DNA of 64,000 nucleotides from Stratiolaelaps scimitus. Taxonomy: Eukaryota; Arthropoda; Arachnida; Mesostigmata; Laelapidae. Positions 1-12,839 of this stretch are shown here, one piece after another. Below the pieces are notes generated by a model, which ran no database searches, was not told the origin of the DNA, and worked only from the letters and a program-made list of their open reading frames with translations. Position 1 is the first letter of the stretch. The number at the start of each line of letters is the position of its first letter. Where the stretch lies: the NCBI GenBank assembly GCA_019614645.1, contig JABWDB010000034.1, positions 868,001-932,000 of the forward strand. Direction: 5' to 3'. Position numbers and translations under genes: made by a program.

Positions 1-2820
1 GATGTTGGTTGTAGCGTGTCCAGATCTCTCTGACTGTAGGCGTTCTGGCGTACGCGATGTGTAGACGGCAGATGTAATCAGATCAAGGTCAGTATCCTTT
101 GGGAGCTGAGCAGACCGAGGCTTGTTTGAATGTCGGCGATCAGTTACGTGTATCTTGTCGTCGTCTGACGTCGATGTCTATTGAAACCGGCAAACCTGAC
201 AGGCCCGTTCCAACAGCCTCGCTGAATACAAACGTACTCCAGCGCCGCCAGTAACAGGCCTACGAGCACCTTGATGTCCACGCTAATGTCCGGCCACGTC
301 AGCCTAAAGGTGTTCGTCTTTACGAAGCGATTGAATCTCCCCCGGAATTCTCTGCAAGAACATGGCATACACTTACCAAGTCGTGTATTACGAAACAACT
401 TTCTAGGGCTAGAGATATTTTCGAGACAACTCTCCAACATCCGTGCCCTCTTTATTATTCATATTTATACACAGATTAATTATGTTGTAACACCAAAAAT
501 GATTTTACTCGTACACATTGATGATAATGAGTACTACCCATATTTGCTGGTGCATCTGTCTTTTCCCCCTCCATCTCTCTCTCTCTCTCTCTGGGCTCTG
601 CGGCCTGAGACCCAAGGAACATCTCTACAGCCCCAACACATAGAAGAGATACACAACGGATCATGCTGATCTGAACAAACAGCTTACGAGAACCACCGCT
701 TTACACCACCAGTATTTTTGCTTCGAGAGAAATGAATCGTTAGTTTCAGCAGAGAGAGAGTTAAGTTAGTTTCAGAGCATACCGTTAAGCCATGGCCCGT
801 TCACTGCGGCTACACTTTCGGTTGGGGTGCATAGGGATTTCCGGTTACATGATGGAGGCGTGCACAGAATTCAGCAGGTACACGAATGGGGCAGTGAGCC
901 TGAACGCCTAGTCTTAGCTGTAGTATACTGCAGTTGATATCCGGTGATACGAACTCGCCGATGACGCCACTCACCGGCGCGGATCTCCCTCCCGTTATCA
1001 GAACAGGTATAGCGTTGAGTGCGATCAGGGTCTGCTATCATTCCAGAGATGATGATGGCGCCCGGCATCGGTCCCAGCCGGTCCACGCGCGGACATCGAC
1101 ATCCACACCACGGCCTAGGTATCCATTACGGTAAAACTCGTTGACTGGCGCCTCGACTTGGGCCCCTTCTCCGTGAGGGCTTCCTATAGCCGTCACCTGG
1201 TGCTATGACGAGCGGACGGCTGACCCGAGGCTTGGCATGGACGCTTCTGCAGCTGTTCACCGGCCAAGTGAACACTGACAGAACGATCGGCGGCTTCCTC
1301 CAGCTAATCGATGCGGGGCCAGCCTCCAATCAAAAGGTCGCCTGCCAACGTTGCCAGTTATCAGCTAAGTGTCCTTGGCAGAGGAACTCGATAAGCGAGG
1401 GAAGAGCCGCCGAGAAACGGCTCGTGTAGCATTGGTTGCTTCGGAGCTATTGGATCAGGAGAAAGCCAGCCTCGTTAGTTGCCATATGGCGATAAACGGT
1501 TACTTCGTCGTTCGAGGACGAGAGGTTGATCAATGTCGTCTGTCGAGATAATGGTGTCAGATGATAATCGTTCTCCTGCATTGTGACTGGAGGGCTGTGA
1601 CATTTCCTGTCGTTGACGAATCGTAATATCGAATCAAGCCTAATGATGCCTAAGGAGCTCAATGCTCAACAGCCGATGATTTTCGCGGCAACTGATGCGG
1701 CATCGACGGAACGTATCAATTAGGTCTTTCGAGACTCGATGGAATGCTTCGACATGTGATGGGTGTAAATGGCCACTCCCGCATTGATTGTCATGGTCGA
1801 GGTATGGGTCTGCCTTTTTTGAAAAAAGACCGTGTGCTTTTTCCTGTTGTTTTGGCTCGAACGTCTACATTATTAGGTTCATCCATGCAATGATATGTAT
1901 AAGCGCGTAAGGCTTAATAGATTAGACTTAAATATCTCATGCGTGCGGGTGAGAAACACCAACTGTCGCTGCGATAGCTTCGGAACAATGAAACGTTTTT
2001 TGACGGCGCAGCGGGATCATGTATTTCCAAACGCACTGGATGCAAACAAATGCAAATCATTGCGATCAAACGCGTCGGGCGCATAGGCAATCATGAGCGT
2101 ATGCAAGGCGTTGTGCTCGAGCAAGTCTCTCACACGAGGAGGCCTTGTACAAGAGATGAAAATCGAGTGTCCAGTCATTCTGGCACCACGGCGACAGACG
2201 AACCAGGTACTGAGTGTTTGTTATGTTCAAAGCTTGAGGAGTACCACCGTCCCACCCTGGTTGGACTGGCTCATTGTTACGCACGCTAGAGAAGAACAGC
2301 TCGTAACCGGCCCAATTCCTTGTCTCCTTCCCAATTCCCTTGCACGTCTCTGTCTAAGGGACAGCTCTGTCTCGACCAGCATCTACCTGCCTCCCCCCTG
2401 AGCTCTCGGACAGTCAAGCTCGTTTGGCATGTGCACCGCCACGAGTTAAGTCCACGGGCAACTTTAGATTAATCGTTGCATAGAAAGGGGCACGCATCGC
2501 GCATCGCAACTTGTTAACAGGGTTTATAGACATTGCCACATGGGAAGTGGTCGTTTTGTAGCTGGTCGCAATTGTCGCCCGGTTGTGTGGCAACGAGTCA
2601 CATTCAGGAACGTCGACCAGCCCCTATATATCCAGTATTGCATATATAGCACCACCATTACGATAAAGACTGTCGGAACTTCTCGTTTGACCGATGTGCG
2701 ATATTGTACCCCAATTGTATCAGAGTCGCTTCGGTTAGTCGAGCAGATGAATGACGGCAGCAATGGGCCAAACTAATTGGAAAGTTAAAACAGTAAAAGC
2801 CTACTACGTCAAAAGTATGT

Positions 2821-2865
2821 GGAAAAAAGAGAAATATATATATATATATATATTTCTCTTTTTCC
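2821..2865. repeat. (TA)n flanked by inverted GGAAAAA(A)GAGAAA arms
   Basis: A (TA)n core is bordered on the left by GGAAAAAAGAGAAA and on the right by TTTCTCTTTTTCC. The two arms are reverse complements apart from one extra A. The whole 45-nt segment can fold into one long hairpin. Confidence 0.85.
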
Positions 2866-3325
2866 GCGCACCTACAGCTCGTCCGAAAGTTCACTCCGGT
2901 CGTCGCCACCCGCAGCCTACCCTTGCTCATCATTTGTTGCCAGCTCGCCAGTTGTTACAAATCTGTGATTAGCAAAGTGCAATTTTCTAAGCTCAAAAAT
3001 CTCCTCGCGACCTTATAGGCGTCGAGGAAGATAAAGCGAGTTCTCGAATTCTCTGTTCAGTATAAACTTCTCCTTGACATAGCCTACTGTAGATGAGGCA
3101 CGAAGGTCGTGATTAGTTTGCCGGGGACGACATTATGAACGGGCGACAAAACCCCAATAGCGTTCAAGGTCAACATCGACCTTATAGGGTTTTTGCTAAG
3201 TTGGGTTGGCGTTTAGATAGCCAGCGAGATCTCTCTTCTGTTCAAGTCACTGTTGCGAACGTTTACTTGTCAATTGTCGTGGTAGAATCTACACAAACTG
3301 TTATCCGGACTCGAAACGCGAATAA

Positions 3326-3432
3326 TAATAATAATATTATAATAATAATTCTTCTTCCTCTCATTATTATTATGATTCCTATAAATGATAATTGTTATTC
3401 TTACTAATAATAATAATAATAAGAATCACACG
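3326..3432. repeat. AAT/ATT trinucleotide microsatellite region
   Basis: Interrupted runs of AAT and ATT occur on the same strand (about 3326-3348, 3361-3373 and 3405-3423). Opposite-sense runs this close can pair with each other. A similar ATT-rich tract lies at about 4127-4200. Confidence 0.8.
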
Positions 3433-6400
3433 CCACAGTGTCACTGCCTTAAAATAATGAACAGTAGGACTCGGCTTGCCTTGTTTTCCATGCAGGAAGG
3501 ATTGCGTTAGTGTCCTCTGAGCTGATTCCGGCATCGAGCCACCACTGGAGCTGTTCTATGAGATGACACAGTGCCATTGCCGAGGCCGACGACGCCAGCT
3601 GCGATTTGGCGGCAGACGACGACATCGTCATCGTGCAACTGCCGCGACTCGTCTCGTCCACATTCGCTTGTTGCATACGGTAAGGTTTCGTGAATAGAGT
3701 CCTAGCGAAAAAATTTGCGAGCAAGAAATGCAATGATGTTCGCCCGAGTCACGTTGCTTGTGTCAATCTCTGTCCGGGTAAGATTGCCTGAGTGCGTAAG
3801 CGTCCCATGTAACGGGACGTACAACTTTGCTGGGACGCGATCACAACATCTCGGATCTTCAAGCCACCGTGAAGACGGTTGAGGTCGCTACAGCGGGTAG
3901 GGTTGCATGTGCTCGATGGTGCACGGTGGCAAATGGCCATGACGACGGATTCTGATATGGTAGATACTACTCAAGATTGGCTCAAGCATACGGTCCTGCG
4001 CTGATCGACGCAGCTTGGTTAATGACCAGGGCAGAATTCGTGACACGGAAGGATGCATTTCTGGCATAATGCCAACGTCCAGTTCCATAGCTAGCTGCAG
4101 GCACCTATGCGCATGCGGTGATCATGTTATAACATTATTATCATTTATATTATTATTATTTCCTATAATAATTATAATAATAATATTAATATTATTATGT
4201 TTTATGATACCTATAAGCTTGCTCAAGTATGACGCCTTGAGCGACCATAGAAGCGTAAATACCAGTCAAAACTGGAAAGCCTGTCGGAACATTTTCTCGA
4301 ATTCTCCCTGTGAGAGCATTTTAGTTCTGTTTCTAACTGAACGTTTACGTGACCTCAACAAGTTGCTCTGTATGAGTAGTTTAGCGGAACACAGCGCGTT
4401 TATGGTCATATCTGACTATTTTTCACACACTGAAGCTCAAACAACAAATGCATACCCCACGGTGATTAATTATATCACCACAATTATACCTATCCCCATG
4501 TGGATCAGACATCTTTCCGGAGATTATACGTATCAGTCGTTGTCAGCATCTGGATAGTCTTGCAGGCCGACACGGCTATACACTGCTATTTTTTTACTTA
4601 AAAGGTTGGAAATGGTGTTTCAAGAACCGAATCCTTTCAGCGGAGGTGGCGGGAACCAAAGGCTCAGGGTGGTATAGGCTGTAATGGTACTCAGTTCTTG
4701 TTAACGTTGCAATTTAACTAGATACTATCAGTCAACTCGCGAGATAATTGATATTACAAACTCTAATAATTTGAGATAGAAAATATAAAAGGCACCAAGC
4801 TAGGATCATATTCCGCATTCGCTGTCCGAGTCGCCCGCCGGTCCGCCAACGGAGGCAGCTGAAAACGGCTGTATGTCTCTGAGCGAACAGGCTCCAGCAG
4901 TGCCGAAGTGCTCGGGTTGTCCGTTTGACTAAAACCATATCTGTACTTGCGGCACACAATGTGGGGTCAGTAGTTTGTCGCAACACACATGATACCTCAA
5001 TGAAACGTCCACTAAGAAGGCAGATCTCTGCTGTAGTAAATAGAAGCCGACAAACCGATTCAGTAGGCTTGGATCGTGGTACAGCTGCATATACAGTCCA
5101 GACATCCGCAGATGGTGTTCTGAAATCGTGGGCTCGATGCGGCAACAGCGACGAACATATGAATGAATAATTATGTGTGCTCATTAGCAGATAAATGATT
5201 ACCTTTCGGAACAACTTGTCTATGATCACCCACACAACGCGTTCGCTAGGGCAAAGGGTGTCCGACGTACGTAATACCTACGGAACTAGGGAGGTCCGTA
5301 ACTGCGATCGCCTCGAGCTAGTGGGTCTGCTAACTTCGATCTCTCTCTGTCTCTTTTTCCCCGCAAGCATTAACGTTTAATTTCTCCAGTGTACTGACCA
5401 AAGTAAACATATTGATCGTACACGGAAGAGATGAATTGAAGGGTATTAGCGGACGTTGCTGCGATGCCTGACCTTGTATTATATCTGATGAGTAGACATC
5501 AATTCAATTTTGTCGCCAAAAGAATAGCATCCAAGTCATACCGGATCTAACAACGCCGTGTGTTCTCCTATGAATCAACTGTCATAAGCGCTACAGCTAA
5601 TTAATAATAAACAATGTAAACGGCTCCAACGAACCTGAGGCCAGGCCAGGTTCGGCTCCACGTAAGCGGCGACAGAGAGACAGTCAACGAGAGAGAGAAA
5701 CGAACGAAAAATAACGTCTTTCCTGAAGGCTGGCAAAGGAAGACACGTGGAAATGAAGATTCCCTTACGGTCAACAAAACTCCACCTAAAGTATCGACTT
5801 CTTATTAATGGGACGTATTGTCAGTGCTACGGCCGTATTGAACGTGAGCCACAGCTCGTAAGAGTTCCCACCAGGCGATTGTGGCATCAGGGTTGTTTAA
5901 CGTTGGTCGTCGTCGAAGATATTTTTTCTTGGTTAACCTCAGTCCCATATTTTGAGTCCATACGGAGAAATCATGTTTTTTTTGAAGAGTCTTCATGCTT
6001 TTGTCATTCGTTATGGGAATAGGCTATTATCGTGTTGTCGATGGCGCACCTGCCAAGCTTTATCACTTGTGTGTATCATTAGTTAGAAGGGCATGCAGGT
6101 GTGCGGGTTCGATCCGTATTTACGTATTTTCTATTAGATCTTGCACATATTTCTATATATTCTCAAAAACTCACCTACTTTCAAATTTTCGCAAGTGAAA
6201 AACTGGTGTAGACACGCGGCATTTGACGAATGCGCCTGGGGCTTTGTAAACGATGGCCAGCACCGCATGGTAAGTGCGCGCGCGACCTATTATCGAGCTG
6301 ATTAATCGCATTGGCGTCGAACGTCGATCGCGAGAGGTTCGCGCACCACTCAACTCATAGAGGCAAGGTCAGTGGACTACACCTACATAGCATGCCTGCA

Positions 6401-6459
6401 AGAGGAAAAGTGTTGCACATTTGCATTGTAAGGCGTCCATCGTTCGAAGCGAATGCAAA

Positions 6460-6500
6460 AGCAATACCGTGAACGTTAAATATTGGCTGAGAGTCAGCCT
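6460..6500 (+). repeat. Dispersed palindromic-core repeat, copy 1
   Basis: This segment reads AGCAATACCGTGAACG, then TTAAATATTGGCTG, then AGAGTCAGCC. It matches four other places in the window: 15183-15225 minus, 36204-36241 minus, 52344-52391 plus and 60091-60130 plus. The core GGCTGA-GAG-TCAGCC is a perfect inverted repeat with 6-nt arms in this copy. No coding capacity is visible. It is probably a fragment of a non-autonomous transposon or SINE. Confidence 0.75.
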
Positions 6501-9500
6501 GAAAGCATTTGTATTATATAAACATCCACCTAGTGAGACAGGTGGCAGGTCGTAGGCTTAAACTCGGCCATGGTCTCAGGTAGATGCGGGTAGCTCCTTC
6601 CAACACAACAGGTCTTTCGAAAAGTTTGCTCAGAGCTTGCAAACGAAAAGCAACGATGTTGACTGAACTCCCGGAGAGAATGATGGAGAGTTGGGGCGCT
6701 ATACACAACATCGCATTCATCGGTGCAGAGGCTGCATTAGATAATGTTGCATCGATGAATATATTTCTATATAAATTGATGCCATTTATTATATATATAT
6801 AACGTATAGGAGATATTTGCATTCGCGGTATGATTTCCGCACGCAAACAAAAAACTTTCCCACGATCAAACAGCCAGCCGCCGCATACAACAGAGATGCA
6901 TATATAATATTATGGCTAAAGTTGCAGACCTGCTGGCCGATAACAAACTCCAATAGATAGAGTCACACAACAGGAACACTAGAAAGTTCGTCGCTAATCT
7001 ACCATTTGGCGCCTTATCGACACCGAGAGCCACCTAAACAGTTGCAGATACGACGCCGCCTCACAACGAGTTCCTGCTGCCTAATTAAACAACCTGATGA
7101 TTAATGACAGAAAGGACGGCAGCTCATTATAATCCAACGACGCCTCGTGTGTGAAGATCTGAAGCGGAGTACACAGCACCTCGAGCTTTGGGGGGAACGT
7201 TAGGCGAGTTTTGCTGATATGCACACGCACGGCAGAAATTGACACCCGCAAGCCACTGTAGGAGAAACGAGTTTCATCTCGTCAATCCTTTCTCATTGAT
7301 ATCTACGTAGCTGTTTGCGTCCAGGCCTGTTATGATTATTATTGTTATTGGTGGCGTTATTTCGGACGTAGTGGTCGTTCGCATGTGGCTGCAAACGTTG
7401 GCGCATCGGCACACGACGATCCGGCACTGCTCGCCGCTGTCGGCCCGAGCTGACAACAAGAAAGTCTCGGCGGAGAGGGGCGCATAAGTGCATAGGTGTA
7501 TATATATATAATATATACATATACAATGCAGCTAAAAGGAATCTACGATTTCTCGCCGCCGTCAGCACTGCCGCAGGTCTGTATCCTGGGGAATGTATCT
7601 CGATATGTGTGTGTACGCATGATTTCTACGAGAGCGTGCTTTCGACCATAAATTTGTATATACATGATCTAATAAAATAACTGGCCACGTGGACTAGCTG
7701 AGACAAGGGAATGAGCTGCCTTGCAAGTATTTTGCCCCCTCTCATCGATGGCCCTTTCCTACTGGCCATCATCCGTAGACAGAAATCTCGAAGTCGCACC
7801 ACAAATATGACTTGCAACACTGCAATTCCTTCGAGCAGCGTATATATATATATATGACAGCAGAGCCTTGCGTGCTAGTCCAATCGTTCGCCAAGGAGAC
7901 ACTCAGACAGTATTCGTCCCGGGAGATAGTTATTATTTCAAATGCGAATTTCTCGCATGCCCGCAGATTTTTTTTTCAGGATCAGGAATGACAGAACTTC
8001 TCCATCATGCAGGTGTTTCTTGAGAAAGGAAGATTTTCAAAGGGGATTCTATGTGGCTATGGTTAGTCTACGATATTTTAAATTGCTGTCGTTAGTAAAT
8101 GGGCCAGAAATCGCTTGTCACTTGTATCTGGATACATTATCAGGATAACGTTTCGAAAAAGCAATGTCCTTACGACTTCACGAAATCAATTGGTTCGCTC
8201 ATGAAGCAAGCCCAGCTGGCTGATGCCCGTTAATCTAGTGACCTTGCCCAACTCGGCCAACTTGATCAACTCGATCTTGTCCAACCAAGCGCAGTTATTA
8301 TTATTATTATTCTATATTAAATCCCACTGTTATTTCCTCCTCCTCGTCCTCGAATTTGGCTCGTAGCCCTCCGCTTATGTGCACGGCGGAACCATATGTT
8401 GGCTGCCCGCCACCCATACGTCTCCATCGCGAAGTAGAGCCCTCCACCGTCCATTCAGCTGGAAACACAATGTGACGATTCCTCGAACCACTGTTATAGC
8501 GCAAGTTTCAGCCTTTGCTTCGAGGGGTCTTTCGGTTCTCTGCGAACACTATCACCACTCGTAAACGTCACAATACACACATATATATATATATATGTTC
8601 GGGTGTGGCCGATATTACATCTGCTCCTATTTTTGCCGCGTAGGGATTTTTCTTTGCGGCGGCGGAGGAGAAGCTGCCGATCCTGCTATGCAAATTTTGT
8701 CCCACACCGTCGTCGTCGTCATCCTCGACAAGGAGAGCCGCAGCAGCGCGTGCGCGAGATCACAGCGCGCATCCTGCTGTGTTGCTTTCGCAAGGCTGGT
8801 AGAATCGTGGTTGCTAAGTAAAGCTCCCAGGGTCTCTTGATGTTGGACAACGATCGAGTATTTTCATGAGCGTGCGCGTGAAATGACAACTCAGCTAAAA
8901 GTGGATTAAGGGGTGAGGCCAGAGAGCTGTTTGTCAGGACGTGGCTGGACTTGGTTGTAATTATACATATATATATATGTATTGTTTTAATTTTTTAAGA
9001 GGAACTCTTTTCGGCCTTGCCCGTTCAACACCGTCGAAATACTGCTCGTCATTGGCGTACGCACGCGAGTTGGGTGAATCGCGGACGAATATTCTAACTA
9101 TCTCCTCGAGGTAGGATCCAACGGTCTCAAACACTCTGAGTCTACGAATCGATGTCGGCGAGCAGAGTCATCAACCACCTTATGCTTTGAAACAGTGGAC
9201 GCCACCATAAACCACCCTATTGCAGTCTCCCGCAAAATCTCCCATATCGTGCAGGGACACTGATATTGTCGTTGCTTAATTACACTTATTATTACATTCA
9301 TCGAAGTAATAGCCAACATATTCATGGGCAATCTTCGAAAGAGTCATGCTAAAGAACGCTTGCAGTTGACTGTACTTAGCCTGTAAATGTTGTATTCGGC
9401 AAACAACTAACTAACCGGATACTTTGCAAAATGTCCCATAGCGAATACTATGCGAAGCAATGCGGTGTTGGACCTGCCAACGAAGTTTATTATTATTATT

Positions 9501-10037
9501 ATTATTATTTATTATACTTGTAACAAACTCGCATACTCGGTTTCCCCAGTTCAATCATCATCAGTTTGTCCGATTTGTGTTCGCGACGCCACTCCGGATT
9601 CGACTCGCACTTGCAATTCGATGCTGCCTACAGCGGCTACAAATTGAGTGTCGGTCGACCGCAGTCATTCATATCCCTGCGTTTGGCCGCAGGATTCTAT
9701 ACAAGCTGCTGCCGAGCAGATTGCCCAGTCCTTGTCAAACTTTGTAAATACGGCGTAGCAGCCCAGTCGGCGCTGAAGTCGACGTGTTTTGCTTCATGCA
9801 ACGTGACCCAGCATCGCGACACGTTCCTCGGTTGATAGCTCGGGGTGGTCCGTGGCTGCAAACAGGAATTGCCGCCGTTTAGACCGACGAGGCCCCGTTA
9901 TCCAGGCCGAATGCAGCAACTGGCATCGCATGGCCCGAGTATTCGTGGCGTAAACTTAGATCCCTGGTGTCTAGGGGGGAGGGGTCACACAGGGGTAAGT
10001 AAAGTATCATTCGGCGTTTGGCGGTCGTACTCGTCAT
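6501..10037. other. Gene-poor stretch with short (TA)n tracts
   Basis: I see no supported gene. There are short (TA)n tracts at about 7499-7521, 7842-7854, 8578-8596 and 8967-8978 and an ATT tract at about 9487-9511. The open frames are short and have no recognisable domains. Confidence 0.55.
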
Positions 10038-10193
10038 CCATATATATATATATATATATACATACATATATATATATATACATATACATATATATAATAT
10101 ATACATATACATATATATAATATATACATATATATAATATATACATATACATATATATATAATATACATATACATATATATAATATATACATT
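10038..10193. repeat. (TA)n / TATACATATA compound satellite
   Basis: About 155 bp of almost pure alternating TA is interrupted at near-regular spacing by CATATACATATA and AATATATACA units. The long frames on both strands here (alternating Tyr and Ile) are products of the repeat and are not genes. Confidence 0.9.
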
Positions 10194-10948
10194 TTAACAG
10201 GCTCAACTTCTCCGCATACTCAATTTAGCAGCTATTAACACTTTCCTCTGTGCCTTGTAACCTTCCTCCTGTCAGAACAGCGCATAGCGTTCTTTGACAC
10301 AACAACAATCTGGAATTACAGAAAGAGAAAGAGAGAGAGAGATAGGGAGAGAGAGAGAGAGGTATCTAATGCGACGGAGGCAGGGAGCATATTGGCAAAC
10401 GGACAGTTAGACGTGCCAGCCGCTGCCTAGGCAAAGTGCCGTGTTAGCAGCATAAACGCATCGCCGAGCATCGAGGACAGGCACCCCACGGGGCTCGAAA
10501 CTCGCAGCGATTCCGCCAACGAAAGTCCACCCAAAGTTAGCGTTGAAAAGCAGCACGTTGCTTGTACCGTGCCACCTAAGCGTTGTTGGACAGCTTCGTC
10601 CTTCGGCTGCATCCACCCCCGTCGCCGCGCTCCTGCCACGGCCGTCCACTCGGGGAATGTTCCACTGAGCGAGTAAGGCCCTCCAGCGTTTGGAAGAAGG
10701 ATTACCGAGAGAACACGGGTGGCTAGAGTCATCCGGTGACACTCGGAAGTACGGGAACATGGAGAGGCCGGTGTCGATTGAAGTGAGAGGCGGTAATGCG
10801 GAAAAGGTCCGACCCGACACAGCTTCCGCTACTGGTATATACTCCCATCGTATATTTGACGTATGCTCACGTATGGTCATGTTCGCGCAGGCGAAGCAGG
10901 TATAGGGTATATCAGCACATTTGTGAAACGTTTTCACAATGTCAGCAC

Positions 10949-11101
10949 GATGGCTTGGACGGCTAAGTGGTCTCGGGCTGTCGGAAGCCGGACGCCGCAG
11001 GTTCGAGCCCCGCTGAACCGGGACATAGAAGAGAGCTTAAGCATTCTGAAATTGCAGCTCCTTTAATTAACCGGCAAAAGCTTTAACGTTTACCTTTACT
11101 T
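10949..11101 (+). repeat. tRNA-derived SINE, copy 1 (most complete)
   Basis: The head resembles a tRNA with RNA polymerase III promoter boxes. An A-box-like GGCTAAGTGGT lies near 10961, and a B-box-like GGTTCGAGCC near 10999. The body then reads GAGCTTAAGCATTCTG, AAATTGCAGCTCCTTTAA and ends with ACGTTTACCTTTACTT. The same body follows a B box at 55699-55812 (minus) and 25812-25900 (minus), in the same order and spacing, so this is a dispersed family and not a functional tRNA gene. The tRNA-like head best resembles a Ser/Leu-type A box, but no complete acceptor stem is seen. Confidence 0.75.
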
Positions 11102-12464
11102 AATTACGCATCTTGGTTTCATACGACCACCGGGCGGGGTAGATCGGTAACGTACGATCTCCGTGCTTGCTGTGCATGATATGCATTAAATAATATCAAT
11201 TGTAACTGTTTTGTGCGCGATGAGCAATGATGAACAATGGCTCGATAAGGATTGAGCTGTCGATGGATTTGCACGAGTACAGCTATAAAGTGCAAACTGA
11301 CGCCAGTCGATCAGTTGGCTCCCTCTCAGGCGTTGGCTCTCAGTGCTGGCTCTCAAGAGGCCTCCGGTGGAACAAGCTACTATTCGAACATCTGTGGCGG
11401 ATACGTTACAAGACGACTTCGTAGTAGTAAACGTGGTGGCCAAAAGGCAAGAATCAGAAACTCAGTCCTGCCAAAAGTGTCGAGAACTCCGTTTGCTAGA
11501 TCCACTAGACCAGTGACATGGAGCTTTGGCAGTTTGACCGTCGACACTCAACTATTAAAACCAACTTGATTCTAGCCATTCGCTATAAGCAATGCTAATC
11601 TATCTGTCTGCCAGTGCTGAGTCACAACGCCGCCTGACTCGTCAGCATCGCACTGTCAGCGCAGCTAAAATAGGCCCTTAGGGATTTGATGTCGGGCATT
11701 AGGTTCGCCTCAGTTTCGCGAGTTCCCGGCTAGACGGGATGGCCGAGCGGACACGTCTGTAGAGACCCTCTCAGGAAACCAGAAATAGAGAACACTTCTA
11801 TCTCCGTCCGGCATCACTGGTCTAGCAAGACACACAGCGTTACCCCGGCTCAGTTCAGCTCTGCAGGGGATCAAGACACTATTCGAAATTAGGACAATGC
11901 TCGTTTCCTGAACAAAACGTGTGATGCATGAGATCCATGAGAGATACGGACCCTCACCTCCCAAATGGGATTGCAACCCGTAATCCTGAGCGGATGAAGT
12001 GGGTAGCATGAATCGTCTGTCTGTCCTGTAGACATAGTGCGCCTTTTCATGTACAACTGCTAGTATGAAGTGTTATGTATTCTTGATTGATAACGAATGC
12101 GCAATAGGGCTTCCACTGTAATTCAAACACTTTGTTTAGAAGATGGGAAATTGGTTTTGTACACGGGCAAACGTGTACTGGACTCTCTTTCATAACGTCC
12201 CCATTGGCTGAAAATATAGAAGTACTTGCCTTGTCTTGTATGTTTTTACATAGAAACTAGTTTGGCTTCGGCTGGCCTTCGTCCATCAGACATATCTCGG
12301 TACCCATCCGTGTTGTGGTCTTACTACGAGAGCTGTCGGGAGAATAGTCTACAAATAGTTAACCCCACGGCAGGATTCGAATCTGCCCCCAATAACATGC
12401 CCCATTACCGGCCAAATCTGTGTCGCTACGTACTGCCGACGTTGACGCCTATCGACCATCATCG
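11102..12464. other. No supported gene
   Basis: Open frames are short and unrecognised. A tRNA-like B box (GCAGATTCGAATCCTGC on the minus strand) lies near 12366-12382. The distance to any A-box-like sequence is too long for a tRNA, so at most it is an old SINE relic. Confidence 0.5.
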
Positions 12465-12509
12465 GCGATTCATGAGTGGTCATCAACTTGACGACCACTC
12501 ATGAATCGC
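12465..12509. repeat. Perfect 17-bp inverted repeat (hairpin)
   Basis: The left arm GCGATTCATGAGTGGTC at 12465-12481 is exactly reverse-complementary to the right arm at 12493-12509. The 11-nt loop itself contains TCAA...TTGA and could extend the stem. The arms carry no other known signal. It lies about 330 bp upstream of the decayed retrotransposon. Confidence 0.9.
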
Positions 12510-12839
12510 TATCCTTCCCATAGAACCCGATCAGCGACACGTGCAATAAACTGTTTTTAAAAGTCGGTTGGATATAATATCGACTAGCCGAAAAGTGGTT
12601 CGCTGTTCCGCAATGCTCACATTGCCTTGGGCTCAAGCACACAGCAGCTACATGCACCACTGCGCGTCCCATTCGATCACGCTTTCCCTGTGGTTCACAG
12701 GAACACACGAGTGAAGGCTATAGAACTAATACCAATCATGTCTCTCAACGTTATACAAGCGAATTTCAAGCATTCCCCATGAGGTTGCCATATGCTACGA
12801 TCTGAGCTTACGATTCTTTACCTGCACCTCTATGAATAG

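Larger units (their letters stand above)
1..6459. other. Gene-poor stretch, no supported gene
   Basis: No open frame here shows a recognisable domain, a believable exon chain or gene-like composition. The visible structure is simple sequence: a (CT)n run near 570-592, a (TA)n hairpin at 2821-2865, and AAT/ATT trinucleotide tracts near 3326-3432 and 4127-4200. The longest frames (4015-4557 plus, 4732-5235 minus) look like chance frames, the first being carried by the ATT-rich tract. It could be intergenic or a long intron of an unseen gene. Confidence 0.6.

Noticed and set aside
4015..4557. 180-codon plus-strand frame
   Set aside because: Its open length depends on an ATT-repeat tract giving Ile-rich sequence, with no family resemblance.
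6040..6115. tRNA-like segment with GGTTCGATCC B box
   Set aside because: No foldable acceptor or anticodon stem was found, and it does not match the SINE family of the window.
10038..10193. Tyr/Ile-repeat proteins on both strands
   Set aside because: These are translations of a TA-type satellite.
10407..10937. 176-codon minus-strand frame
   Set aside because: It has no recognisable domain, an unremarkable Cys/Ser/Arg-rich composition, a competing frame in the same region and no splice context. Probably a chance frame in GC-rich DNA.
12340..12460. Minus-strand tRNA-like segment with GATTCGAATC B box
   Set aside because: The distance to the nearest A-box-like sequence is too long and the stems do not fit. 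At best a SINE relic.
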